Assembly: GCA_905221605.1 (NCBI GenBank)
Contig: CAJNDS010002405.1
Span: forward strand, 215,001 to 279,000
Source of the DNA: Symbiodinium natans
Lineage: Eukaryota > Sar > Dinophyceae > Suessiales > Symbiodiniaceae
Direction: 5' to 3'
DNA length: 64,000 nt
Shown piece after piece: positions 1 to 9,681 of this stretch. Made by a program: the position numbers and the translations under genes. The notes under the pieces were generated by a model that saw only the letters and a program-made list of their open reading frames with translations, was not told where the DNA came from and searched no databases. Every line of letters begins with the position of its first letter. Position 1 is the stretch's first letter.

Positions 1-1059
1 AAACCCTATACTCTATACCCTATACCCTAAACCCTAAACCCTACACCCTAAACCGCTTTGGAGTTTAGGGATGCACTGTATGGCTGTAGAGATTCGAAGC
101 CTCAACTCAATAAACCTAGACCAAGGCCCCTCAGTTTCTTGCCGCACCCAGAGGGCAGCCTTCTTGCCATGGTCCATAGCGGGTTTAGGGTTAGGGTTTG
201 GGGCTTAGGGTTTAGGGTTTAGGGTTTAGGGTTTAGGGTTTAGGGTTTAGGGCACTGTGAGTATGGAGAATGGCCCACAGCAGGTACCCCCTGAAGGTTC
301 CGGGGCTAAACGCCAAACCTGGACTGCTAGCAGAGAGCGCGTGCCAAAGAAACCCTAAACCCTAGCCCGCAAATAGCAACTGGGTTGTCCTTGGCGATAT
401 TTTTTAATTTCCCTTCTTTCCTTATAAGGGAACCTACTCATAAACAATTTTCAAAGGGTTTAAAACACAACCCAGACAATTCCACTCGTAACTGGTAGTT
501 GATCAAAGCCGCCAAGAAACATTAAAAAACACAAATGCACAAAAAAGCCCCAAGACTTGTTCCCCAGATGGTCGTTATGGACAAGACTACCCACCTCTGA
601 AGCTCTGAGGGTTCCACGCGTGGGCCCTTATATTCGGTCCCTTTATGTCGCCGTTATATACACTATACATAATAAGTGCCCATACTTACATACTTCAGAT
701 CCCGATAAACAAGGGTAAGGGATCATGGTTCCAACCTTAGGGAAGCCCGTTTGTGGCTGCCGAGCCCACATCCGGTGTGGTGCAAAGTGCAAAGCCAGCT
801 GGGGTGTCGTGCCTCTCGGTTTCCGCTGTTTACGGTTTCCCTTGTGTCTGCCCAACCGACCCGAAACCCGAAACCCTGAACCCTGAACCCTGAACCCTAA
901 ACCCCTAACCATAAACCCTAAACCCTAAACCCAAAAAATCCTTCCAAGGCAAGGACAACCCTGGCCTTGTAGTCGCCAGAGTGCCGCATGACTGCTATGG
1001 GCTTCCGATGGTCGAGGGTGTGATCAGAAAGTGCAAACCACCGGATACTTGATATCACA

Positions 1060-1090
<31 letters not shown>

Positions 1091-1615
1091 CCCGCACTCC
1101 TGTGGGATGTTTTAGGGTATAGGGTTTAGGGTTTAGGGTTTAGGGTTTAGGATGACTAAGGATTGCTGGGGCTCGGCTTGCGGGGCCGAGGGACTGTTCG
1201 AAATTTGGTGTTTAAGGTCTGGGGATTAGGGTGTAGTTTAGGGTTTAGGGTTTGGGGTTTAGGGTTTAGGGTTTAGGGTACCCTAAACCCAAAAACCCAC
1301 AAAAGAGGGGCTTTGGGTCGAAGGGGCGCTGTCAAGGAAGGTCGCTGAAACTTGCGCGTGCGCCCCGACACATCAGTGTTTTCCCAGAGCCCGGTTTAGG
1401 GTTTAGGGTTTAGGGTTGAGGGTTCCTTCTGCTCTTTGGTGAAAGTAGGTGGGGTCATGACCCTAAAAACCCTACCCCCCCCCCCCCCCCCCCCCCCAAA
1501 AAAAAGAAAAAAACCCTAAATCCTAATACCTTAGCCCCAAAAATCGCAATCCTGAAGGAAACCCTCTGGACCCTAAGCGCCAAACCAAGCCCTCAGCCCT
1601 CAAACCCCTAACCCT

Positions 1616-1701
1616 GGGATGTTCCCCCTTATACTAACAGTCCTTAGGAGGGATTATAGTAGGGGGTTACTGTCATCCCTATTAAGAAGGGGGAACATCC
1701 C
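1616..1701. mobile_element. Fold-back element, family A copy 1 (MITE-like)
   Basis: The ends form a perfect 15-bp inverted repeat: GGGATGTTCCCCCTT at 1616-1630 and its complement at 1687-1701, enclosing about 56 bp. There is no coding capacity. A related copy lies at 21856-21953 and a half copy near 50412-50432. Both flanks are CCCTAA-type repeats, so a target duplication cannot be assigned. Confidence 0.7.
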
Positions 1702-2050
1702 AACCTAAACCCTAAACCCTGAACCCCCCCCCCCCCCAGAAAAAGAAAACAACAAGATCACCGATGCCTTGATGACGTGAAGATCAGGTCCGGCTACGGG
1801 CAAACTGGGCCGAAGTGGCTCAGCCTTCCTTCATGGGGGTGTAGGGTTCAGGGTTCAGGTTTTAGGGTTGTGGGGTTGTGGTTATGGTCTGTGCGTGTGT
1901 GTTTCTGTCAATAAAGACATGCATGTGTGCTTTTCGCTGTTGTTCAACTTGTTTCATTGTTTGGCGAGTCTACTTGGCGGGCGACAGAAAGCTCAAAATC
2001 CTAACCCCCTAAACCCTACACCCCAAACCCCAAAGCCCGGAACCCTGTAC

Positions 2051-2139
2051 CTGTAGCCCAAAACACCTACCTTTTTGAGGGGATATACAAGGAAATCATA
2101 GCAAGGAACGCCTAAAAAGAAAGGTTTTTTGGGTTACAG
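2051..2139. mobile_element. Fold-back element, family D copy 1
   Basis: The left end CTGTAGCCCAAAACACCTAC and the right end, whose complement reads CTGTAACCCAAAAAACCTTT, form an imperfect inverted repeat of about 30 bp. The centre contains GGAAATCATAGCAAGGAA. Copies at 21363-21456 and, reversed, at 2814-2926 share both ends and centre, which defines a dispersed family. Confidence 0.7.
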
Positions 2140-2439
2140 GTACGGTTTAGGGAATGCCTGCCTCCAACAACTGTAGGTCCTGTGGGTGTAGTCCTAGGTA
2201 GGACAAGGGGGACCCTTAAAAGGGAGCCCTTCTGAACCCTCTTCTGGCTCTCTTAGTCTCTATCCCCAAGGCCCCCCTAATCCGAAACCCTATGTAGGGC
2301 GTAGGCTTAGCCCTAAACCCTAAACCCTAAACCCTAAACCCCCCTAGGGGTTGCCAGAGCTCTTGAGAACTCTGGCGCTGCCGGCCTTTGAAGAGAGCAT
2401 TCGGTGTTGGGGCTTACCCTACATTTTCCTAGGCACCCT

Positions 2440-2594
2440 GGCTCTAAGTAGGGAATGAGGGCAGGGTTTAGGGTTTAGGGTGTAGGGTTTAGGGTTTAGG
2501 GTTTAGGGTTTGGGGTTTAGGGTTTGGCTATATATACCCTTTAAGGGATTATGCAGGTACTTCATTCCCTCATTCCCTACTAAGAACCAGCCAG
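2440..2594. repeat. Inverted repeat enclosing a TTTAGGG block
   Basis: CTAAGTAGGGAATGAGGG on the left (from about 2444) is mirrored on the right by CCCTCATTCCCTACTAAG. Between them lie about nine TTTAGGG-type heptamers and a TATATATACCC segment. It looks like a fold-back element with a telomere-type block in its interior. Confidence 0.5.
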
Positions 2595-2813
2595 ATGAGA
2601 AGCGCCAAGGCTCGATTCATACATGGGTTTTCCAAAGTCGGCTTGGGCCGATGATGCTTACGTTACCTGATTACATGAAGTCCCTAGGCCCTAAACCCTA
2701 AACCCTAAACCCAGGGCCCTCTTACAGGGCCCTCTTACAGTCTGCTTATGCCCCAAGCCCTAAACCCGAATGCGGGCGCCACAAGCACCCTAAACCCCAA
2801 ACCCCTACCATGG

Positions 2814-2926
2814 CTGTAGCCCGAAAAAAACCTGACCTTTTTAGGAATTCCTTGCTCTGATTTCCTTGTTTATATCCCCTACACACTCAACCATAAACCC
2901 TAGACAGGTAGGTTGTTTGGGCTCCA
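2814..2926. mobile_element. Fold-back element, family D copy 3, interrupted
   Basis: This is the reverse complement of the family D copy at 2051-2139: TTCCTTGCTCTGATTTCCTTG matches over its length (19 of 21, by eye), and the ends GTAGCCC and GGTTGTTTGGGC are retained. About 25 bp near 2882-2906, including ATAAACCCTAGA, has no counterpart in the other copies. It looks like an insertion of telomere-like DNA. Confidence 0.55.
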
Positions 2927-4147
2927 GGTAGTGCTTCTCCCAGGTGCAGTGAGCCCGGCTTCGCATCAGTTTGCGAGGGTGTCGGCGGCTTCCGCTTTGT
3001 CAACGGTGCCCCTGCCGCACTCGGGTTCAGAGGTCTAAAGGCTTTCGGGTTTAGGGTTTGGGGTTTAATTTAGGGTTTAGGGTTTGGGGGAGGGAGGGGG
3101 GGGGGGGGGTCCAGAAGCTTTTTGGGGTTCAGGGTCGAGGTGCTTTGGATAGCATGCCAGCTGGTCTGACCGCAGCATGCATTTCTTGAGGGAGAGCAGC
3201 GGAGGTTCAATCTTGATGCCCGGCCGCGGCTCTCGATACTTACTGTTGTTCGCCTAAAATACGCAAGGCCTTGAATCTTGAGCTCTCTAAAGGCTTAGAC
3301 GTCAACCCAACATCCTGTGCCCCTTGCAAAGGCAGCTGCTCCACAAGCAAAACGACGCCTCCATCCAAAGCTGTCCCTTCAACCCAGATGCCGCGAACCT
3401 AACGAACCTTTGGCAAAGCCCATGTAGTCACTTCAACACGGTCCGTTTCGGGAATACGATTATAAAACGGGCCCGTATATTTAGGGCTCAAAAGTTGGAG
3501 AACTCACCATATGGGATTGCTGTCCTTTAAAGGGATGGACCGTGAAATGAGAGCCTAAAAACGAACCTGGCTTAGGGGTTTAGGAAACATTGGCACGCTG
3601 AACAGACTGGCCGGAAGCATTTTGGGGGCTGGGCTTATTTCATATTGATCCAGGGTCTATATGAAAGGGACCTGCTTGAAGGCTCATGTTTAGCCATGCA
3701 AGAACATGGCCCTGTATGTGGGTTCTCTTCGGGCTTACCGTGCTCATAGACTTGCACCTTACAAAAGTCCGGGCTTACGCAGCGAGAACGGCACAAAGCA
3801 ATTTAAGGTGTCTCTCTGGGTAAGGTGGCTTGTTGAGACGTTCCCCCCTGGAACAAAGCCCTAAACCCCAAACCCCAAACTAGGTCCTTGCTGGCTTTCA
3901 TTTTACATTTTTGGTATCATAAAACCCCAATAAGGATTAACAATGATAATTTTAATATATCCCCAAAAAGGACCCAGTAAACCCTAAACCCTAGCCCTAA
4001 TCCCTAACCCTAAACCCTAAACCCTAAACCCTAAACCCAAAAACCCTAAACGCTAAGGCGTTCCGGGTGAGCCTCCGGTGCGGCCCAACCTCTCCATCGG
4101 GGATACCCTTGCCGGCATGAACGCTGTGCCACTCGGGCCGCAGGGTT

Positions 4148-4152
4148 TAGGG
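4148..4152. other. Target-site duplication TAGGG, left copy
   Basis: TAGGG immediately precedes the LTR element and is repeated immediately after it at 12834-12838. Five-base duplications are typical of copia-type integration. Because TAGGG is also part of the surrounding repeat, chance agreement is possible. Confidence 0.6.
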
Positions 4153-4359
4153 TACGGGGGGCAACCGAAGGGGGACAGGGAACAAAACAGGCCCTTGATC
4201 CCCTGGACCAACCAACACCAAACCAACCCAAAACCAACACACACTTCTTTCTTCAGGGCGCATGCCCAAGTTCCTTGAGCCAAAAATTTGTACCGGGTAC
4301 ATTGACCCCTTCACCTTCCAACATCAACTCCTTTCTACAATACCAACTGCAGCTCCGCA
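4153..4359 (-). repeat. 3' LTR of the retroelement
   Basis: This 207-bp copy matches 12612-12833 base for base by eye, except that it lacks a 15-bp segment present there at about 12649-12663. On the coding strand it begins TGCGGAGCTG and ends CCCCCCGTA, so the ends are TGCGG and CCGTA rather than a strict TG...CA pair. It contains the sequence TTTTGGCTCAAG (complement of 4274-4285), which is identical to the 3' half of the dinoflagellate spliced leader. Confidence 0.88.
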
Positions 4360-4368
4360 CTCCCCCTG
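4360..4368 (-). promoter_or_regulatory. Polypurine tract of the retroelement
   Basis: On the minus strand CAGGGGGAG directly abuts the first base of the 3' LTR. This is the position and composition expected of the RNase-H-resistant primer for plus-strand DNA synthesis in LTR retroelements. Confidence 0.75.
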
Positions 4369-4729
4369 TCCTAGGATTTCCTAGGACACATTGGAGGTGC
4401 AGATCTTTGGCCAAAAACCGCCATTTAGGCAGCAGCCAGCTGCTTGAAATGCACAATATGGTTTTACGTCATCCAGGACGAAATTATAGCACATTGGCTA
4501 AACCCACTAACCACAGAGAATCTTTTTTCACCATGATCCTCTTTTCATTGAAGACTCTTCGGTCTTCTTCACCACAAACCGTGGTCTTCGCTACGCGAAA
4601 AGCTACTGACTTCTACTATCAGGGATTTCCATACCCTTAATAGTAACCACCATATTCTCAGCACATTGGCTGTTCCAGCGCACCTGTCTTCTGAAAGAGA
4701 AAAACCATCTCTTCATCCATCCCATCCAG
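4369..4729 (-). other. 3' noncoding part of the retroelement
   Basis: About 360 bp lie between the stop of the last frame and the polypurine tract. No domain or convincing ORF is present on the coding strand. A 121-codon frame on the opposite strand begins inside the LTR and is judged a chance frame. Confidence 0.6.
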
Positions 4730-6325
4730 TCACTTCTTCTTCCGATGGGTATCGATACTCAGGTGAAGTCGCAGCAGAACATACTCCAGGTCCGATACTG
4801 TAAGAACAGGATCCTGCACGCACCTTTGAATTGAGGATACCAATCCTTCTCTCTTTGCGTCCTCAATCGCTTGGCAAGATTGACCCAGCTCTGCATCCAC
4901 CGCGGTAGACGCTTGCGCATCCACATCAGAGGAACGATCCTTTTCCTCAGGACCCTTTACCACCTCTTCCTTTTTGGGGCTTTGACTTTTCTCCTTCTTC
5001 TTCGTCTTTCCAACGACGCTTGACTTTGTGCGCATTTTCGAGGCTTTTTCCCCTGCAGAAACCACCGCATTGGATGATGATCCACCCTTCTCAATGTTCG
5101 CCGGCATCTTCTTCGGCTTTGGAACCATGAGAGTGTAAGGATCTTCGATAGCTGCAGTTTTCCTCTTCTTTTTGACCTTTTTCACCTCCTCCTCAACGGC
5201 AACCTCCGTCTCCGAAGTCTCAACCACCTCCTTTTCGGCAGGAATATCCTTGCTGGACTCCCTTTCTAGGGACCTCTTTTTGCCCCTTTTGGGAACTTCC
5301 TCTTCTCCCACGTTGGCTCGCTCGAACCATATCCTCAGGTCATTGACCCATTCTTCCACCTCCGCGAGCGAAACCTCATACGACTTCACTACTTCGTGAA
5401 GTTCCAGCACGGACAGCATACCAGTGGTCCACGAACACCATTCTCTATCCAGTTGATCAGTGTCTCCTGTGAAATTCAGGAGTTTGAACAGCGGGTCCGC
5501 CTCGGCACGAGCCAAATCTGACTTGCCATTGGACATAAATGAAATCGCCTCCATCAACAGTTCCACTATTTTGGTATCATCGTCATAAACCATGAAATCC
5601 TCCTCCCCATCATCGAACCGTTCAGGAGAGATCTCCTTTTCTCCACCTTTTGAACCAGAACTTCTCCTTGGACCATCCCTTGGGGGCGTCCTTGGAGACC
5701 TTGGTCTCTGTTCATCCAGCGGATCACCATGCTCAAAGACACACCTGTCACCATAACGACACTTCCCAGACTGAGCAAACTGGATGCACCTTACACCAGT
5801 TGCATCATGCGAGAACGCACACTCCTTTCCAGCGAAACAGGGTCTCCCCGCCACATAGTATTTGCACCAATACGAATGCAGCACCGCATCATCTTCTGAA
5901 TGGATGAATTTGCAGTCTTCACCAAATTTGCAGCGATCTTTTCCCCTGCTGAACCAATAGCAGAAGCCTTTCTTCCTCTTCTCCAAGCGCTCCGCCTCGT
6001 ACCGGTCCATAGGGCGATTCTGCTCTACATGAACATTGCCATGTACCTGAAAACTGCTCCCTTCACCCAAGGTGCTATCAGTATTTGATGCCTGGAGTAC
6101 AGCTGGAAAACCTGGCCTTGGTCCTACCACCTTCATGATTGGTTTTCCGCCAGCTCCTGAGCCACGCTGAGACAATCCAAAAACATTGAACATTTTCATG
6201 AAGGCCTTTCTAGTGCCGATCTTCTGCACCCTTTTGATTGGATGTTTCATTGCTCCAACCTTGCATCCAGATACGTTCAAACGACACAACCTCCTATACC
6301 CAGCTCTATATATCCCTTCTTCCAA
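4730..6325 (-). CDS. Retroelement frame 4: triple CCCH zinc-finger protein with charged tail
   Basis: The frame is 531 codons from a TTG at 6325 and is open from just after a TAG at 6341-6343, so the TTG is probably not a real start: the frame most likely continues from frame 3. Three CCCH zinc fingers are visible: C122-C132-C138-H142, C154-C163-C169-H173 and C180-C189-C195-H199, with spacings C-X8/9-C-X5-C-X3-H. Such fingers typically bind RNA. From about residue 205 the protein is low-complexity, rich in Lys, Glu and Ser with runs such as KKVKKKRK, suggesting disorder and possible nuclear targeting; the last 50 residues look more ordered. No enzyme motif was seen. By inference it is the carboxy-terminal part of an RNA-binding structural protein of the element, the fingers perhaps standing in for a Gag zinc knuckle. 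The reading frame is clear; the function is not proven. Confidence 0.75.
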   Translation of the reverse strand: MEEGIYRAGYRRLCRLNVSGCKVGAMKHPIKRVQKIGTRKAFMKMFNVFGLSQRGSGAGGKPIMKVVGPRPGFPAVLQASNTDSTLGEGSSFQVHGNVHVEQNRPMDRYEAERLEKRKKGFCYWFSRGKDRCKFGEDCKFIHSEDDAVLHSYWCKYYVAGRPCFAGKECAFSHDATGVRCIQFAQSGKCRYGDRCVFEHGDPLDEQRPRSPRTPPRDGPRRSSGSKGGEKEISPERFDDGEEDFMVYDDDTKIVELLMEAISFMSNGKSDLARAEADPLFKLLNFTGDTDQLDREWCSWTTGMLSVLELHEVVKSYEVSLAEVEEWVNDLRIWFERANVGEEEVPKRGKKRSLERESSKDIPAEKEVVETSETEVAVEEEVKKVKKKRKTAAIEDPYTLMVPKPKKMPANIEKGGSSSNAVVSAGEKASKMRTKSSVVGKTKKKEKSQSPKKEEVVKGPEEKDRSSDVDAQASTAVDAELGQSCQAIEDAKREGLVSSIQRCVQDPVLTVSDLEYVLLRLHLSIDTHRKKK

Positions 6326-9300
6326 AGAGCCATAAGAATTCTAGAGGCAGTAACATTCTCCACCTCTACCTTTTCCAACTGTCCCTCACTTTCCGGAACA
6401 AACCCATCCAACCTATCCATATCTGAAGACCTTTCCATCTTTTTTGACACCACTTCGTCGAGGTAGTCTTCAGAGATCCAGGGTAAGTTCCTCTTAGAGG
6501 AAGAATCATCACCATTGTCTGGTCCTTCACCAGGATACCCCTTTGTGCTGTCAAAGATCTTACCAGTCGTGCGGTCCTGCGTAGAAAAATCCCAGTTGGA
6601 AGTAACGCGAGCATACACTGACCACAAGAACATCCTTGTGCCAGCCAATCTTGACGACCCACTGGATGTCTCCTCTTCTGGGGAAACTTCTGGCGCTTTG
6701 CCATCCCTTCCAGTGTCACCAATTGTCTCACCTCCAGCATCTTCAATGGGAATAAGGGATTCATTGTTCCCTTGATCAAGTACCGCATCTTCCTGTCCAA
6801 GAATCTCCAGCACCATTGTGGAAGGATCCACTTCCTCATCAGCATCGTCGTCCATCCTTTCCCAGAGAACCTCCAATTGATCGGCACATGTCGCCGCCTG
6901 AAGAAACTCCATCAATTGAGCCTTCCCGCGCTGCCAGAGAAATTCCGAAATCACCACTGACCCTTGGCCTCCTAGGGTAAGGAACGGAGCAACCAATTTG
7001 GCCACCCTCGCCATAAGTTCGACGTGAACTTCCATGCCTGGACTGCGACTCCAATCGTAGGCAATTGCCTCCATAGCAGTTCCAAACTTATCAGTATTTT
7101 TGAATTCCCCTTCCAGACCAGGAGACAGCAATGCACCCATCACCGAGAGAGGATAATTTCCCACCACCGGCAAGCACGGATTGTCATGGAACGAATGATG
7201 CAAATCACCATAATGTCCTTGATCTCTCCTTTGAAAAAGGAGTGTCCCAGTCCCTAGCTGGGCATTCAATTCATCCACTTGAACCATTTCAGCACATATT
7301 CTCCGTGCCTCAGTTGCTATTGCCGGCCAGATGGTGCGATCGGTCAAACCGCGACGCATAACCCAATCAGTTGTTGGCGACTGAATCAGCACTCGTGGAT
7401 CATACACCATGACCACCATTGCACCATCATCCATTGACTGCTCAGCATCGTCCTCCAGTGCCAGGTTCAAATCCTGTTCACTTGCACCTTCGGATGACAT
7501 GCTAATAACCAAATGTCGATCCATCTTATTGGACCCCTTCTGACAGTCCCTTTGCCCCACAGGCAACTTGCCGACAGCAACCTTCCAATAAATCCGACTC
7601 AGGAGGCCCTTAATAAGCAATTGCTGAGGGTCCCTCTTCACCGGACGAACATCCAATGTCTTCGCACCATCACCACGGAGTTCATTGCTCCCACCTTCTC
7701 CTTCTTTTTGACCAGTCTCCTCGCCAGAAATTTGCACTGCTCCTTCCAGCGCCGTCTCCTGTCCAGCCACTTCTTGCCCAGGAAGAACTTGAGCGCTTTC
7801 AGATACATTCACCTGTCCAGCAACACCTTGCCCAGGTAAAACCTCATCCGTGGAGCCCACCGCCAGCGAACCAACTATAACTGAGCCATCCCTTGCTCTT
7901 TTTTGAGACTGTTCAGTTCGACGAGAAGGTTGTGGTAGCGAAAAAACTTGAGAAGTCACTTCTTGGCGGGTCTCCCCCCGCGACGCTTTGTCGCGCCCTT
8001 CGCCAAGGTGAACCGATTTTTTCTGCCCATCATTGGGGCTTGAAGAACCATCCATCGGAACACTGCCACGAATCGCAGTTCTCTGTGAATCCCTTTCTCG
8101 CAAAAAGATTTCCCTCATGCGTCGCGCGGCATTGGTCTCTTCCTCGCTTGAATCGCCTGAGGAATCGGCATAAGAGACCAAAGCCTCTGCCTGATCATCA
8201 TCATCCACCACATCTGCCCACGCTCTGCTGAACCGATACGACAACCCACCACGAGGCTTCAGTTCTAGTGGTTTTGGCTTTTCCACCACTTCCGCCGGCT
8301 GCACTCGCCGTTGTGAGCGAGAGCGTGGCACCTGTCGCACCTGTTTTTTATCCAGCAAGGGCCTTCCCCTTTTTACAGGGTTTGATCTTGACCGATACTT
8401 TTTGGTTGGCGGGTTCACCGGCGGCATTCCAACTCCCACCAACTGCAGCTTCTGTACGCACAGCGGAGACCTCTGCGCAAGCGTCCAAGCATCCCGGTAC
8501 TTGACCTTATCAAAAAGCTCCCGATAGGAGCCTCGCGGCATTGTTTTTGCACCGGAGCCTTCAGCTTCACGCACCTGAGCGAGGGTTCGCACCGCCTCTC
8601 TTCCAGCTTCCTTGCTCCCAGAAGATTGTTGTACCTGTACAGATGCATCGGAAGGAACTGCTTTTTCCGGTCCCTCCGGACGATATCGGACACCACACAC
8701 CAATTGCAAAATTTTGCACGCGGTCACTTTGTTGATCCCTTTGTCAACCAGATCTTCCACAAAGATGAACTCCTGCAGATCCGACACATTGGTCACACCA
8801 AGTGTAATCATCACCTCACTCACATGAGGGGTATACACCCAAAGGTGTTCGTTGCGAGCCATCCAGTTTTCAATTGGCTCCTCTGGATTTTGAAGCAGAG
8901 TACCAGTGGACTCAGCCACCGAATTCTTTTGTTCATCATCTTCTGCTTCATCCAGGGTACCTTTTTCACCTTGTTTTTGTGACACATTGGTCATTTGCAG
9001 CGCTTTTGGTGCCGAGGAGGACGAAGATTCTGCTCCCCCACTTACCGGTGGTTGAAAGGCGTTCCTGTCGGGAATCTCCAATCCTCTTCCCCTTTGAAAT
9101 GACACATGGTTCGCCACATTCACCAGATGCTTCAATTGGGCCAGCCGGTCTTCAGACATTTCTTCGTGAGAGTACTTGCAGCCAAATCGGACGCGACATC
9201 TCCCTTTGAGGTAGTAGTCGAAGCAGCAATGATGGAACCCCGCGTCCCTTAGTGCCTTCCTGGAAGCATTGTCCCAAGATTTGCCGGGTTCCCAAGTCCC

Positions 9301-9681
9301 TTCCAACGCTATGTCATCGTCGTGAAGATACCTGCATGTAGTCCCATATTTACAACCACCTTGATTGCAATACAGACACAGCCGACTTTTTGGCTCACCC
9401 GACGTAGGTTCACCCTTTGATGCACCTTTACCAAAGTTGTACTTGGCCCGGAAGGCTGAATCCTCCCGCTCCTGCTGTGCCTCATCCACTGTGCCTTCCT
9501 CTGTGGGAGGGTCACCAATGTTCCCATCCTCATCTCCAGCTTCTTGGCTGTTCTTTGGCTCAGTTGATCCTCCTCCTGGCCAACCTTCACCATAACGACG
9601 ATGCTCATAGGAACACTCATCACCATTGCGACACCTTCCCCGATTGAAGAACTTGCACAGCTTGCTGTATCCAGGTGACAC
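6277..9681 (-). CDS. Retroelement frame 3: CCCH zinc-finger protein with SAM-like segment
   Basis: The frame is 1134 codons counted from a GTG at 9681 and is open from a TGA near 9718-9720. It overlaps frame 2 and is probably its continuation. Three CCCH fingers occur: C9-C17-C23-H27, C102-C110-C116-H120 and C153-C162-C168-H172. Residues about 277-330, with regularly spaced hydrophobics and LVDKGINKVTACKILQLV, resemble a SAM-type helical bundle, a tentative call. The middle is basic and disordered (RSRSNPVKRGR, RSRSQRRV), followed by repeated Gly/Gln/Val/Glu-rich segments (VLPGQ-VAGQ). A better-folded region at roughly 770-960 has no family I recognise. The frame ends at 6277 and overlaps frame 4 by about 60 bases in a -1 relation. 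No protease, integrase or polymerase signature was found. Confidence 0.75.
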   Translation of the reverse strand: MSPGYSKLCKFFNRGRCRNGDECSYEHRRYGEGWPGGGSTEPKNSQEAGDEDGNIGDPPTEEGTVDEAQQEREDSAFRAKYNFGKGASKGEPTSGEPKSRLCLYCNQGGCKYGTTCRYLHDDDIALEGTWEPGKSWDNASRKALRDAGFHHCCFDYYLKGRCRVRFGCKYSHEEMSEDRLAQLKHLVNVANHVSFQRGRGLEIPDRNAFQPPVSGGAESSSSSAPKALQMTNVSQKQGEKGTLDEAEDDEQKNSVAESTGTLLQNPEEPIENWMARNEHLWVYTPHVSEVMITLGVTNVSDLQEFIFVEDLVDKGINKVTACKILQLVCGVRYRPEGPEKAVPSDASVQVQQSSGSKEAGREAVRTLAQVREAEGSGAKTMPRGSYRELFDKVKYRDAWTLAQRSPLCVQKLQLVGVGMPPVNPPTKKYRSRSNPVKRGRPLLDKKQVRQVPRSRSQRRVQPAEVVEKPKPLELKPRGGLSYRFSRAWADVVDDDDQAEALVSYADSSGDSSEEETNAARRMREIFLRERDSQRTAIRGSVPMDGSSSPNDGQKKSVHLGEGRDKASRGETRQEVTSQVFSLPQPSRRTEQSQKRARDGSVIVGSLAVGSTDEVLPGQGVAGQVNVSESAQVLPGQEVAGQETALEGAVQISGEETGQKEGEGGSNELRGDGAKTLDVRPVKRDPQQLLIKGLLSRIYWKVAVGKLPVGQRDCQKGSNKMDRHLVISMSSEGASEQDLNLALEDDAEQSMDDGAMVVMVYDPRVLIQSPTTDWVMRRGLTDRTIWPAIATEARRICAEMVQVDELNAQLGTGTLLFQRRDQGHYGDLHHSFHDNPCLPVVGNYPLSVMGALLSPGLEGEFKNTDKFGTAMEAIAYDWSRSPGMEVHVELMARVAKLVAPFLTLGGQGSVVISEFLWQRGKAQLMEFLQAATCADQLEVLWERMDDDADEEVDPSTMVLEILGQEDAVLDQGNNESLIPIEDAGGETIGDTGRDGKAPEVSPEEETSSGSSRLAGTRMFLWSVYARVTSNWDFSTQDRTTGKIFDSTKGYPGEGPDNGDDSSSKRNLPWISEDYLDEVVSKKMERSSDMDRLDGFVPESEGQLEKVEVENVTASRILMALWKKGYIELGIGGCVV

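Larger units (their letters stand above)
1..4147. repeat. Telomere-heptamer mosaic, left part
   Basis: Short unique segments alternate with TTTAGGG or CCCTAAA blocks in both orientations; clear blocks lie near 190-252, 870-930, 1110-1152, 1230-1277, 2310-2340, 2464-2525 and 3975-4045. There is a (CA)n tract near 1057-1087 and C or G homopolymers near 1476-1497, 1725-1737 and 3085-3110. Several fold-back repeats are listed separately. No gene is supported: the open frames here read through heptamer blocks and lack recognisable domains. Orientation switches repeatedly, so this is not one terminal telomere array. Confidence 0.8.

Noticed and set aside
1-60. A true chromosome end at the start of the window
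   Set aside because: The CCCTATA and CCCTAAA units are few and irregular, and identical blocks in both orientations occur throughout, so this is not evidence of a terminal telomere.
4275-4640. 121-codon plus-strand frame starting in the 3' LTR
   Set aside because: It is antisense to the element and begins within the LTR; no domain is visible.
9309-9680. Programmed -1 frameshift at TAC-AAA-AAG near 9705
   Set aside because: The heptanucleotide C-AAA-AAG does not fit the X-XXY-YYZ rule, and a GT expansion at 9678-9684 explains the frame change better.
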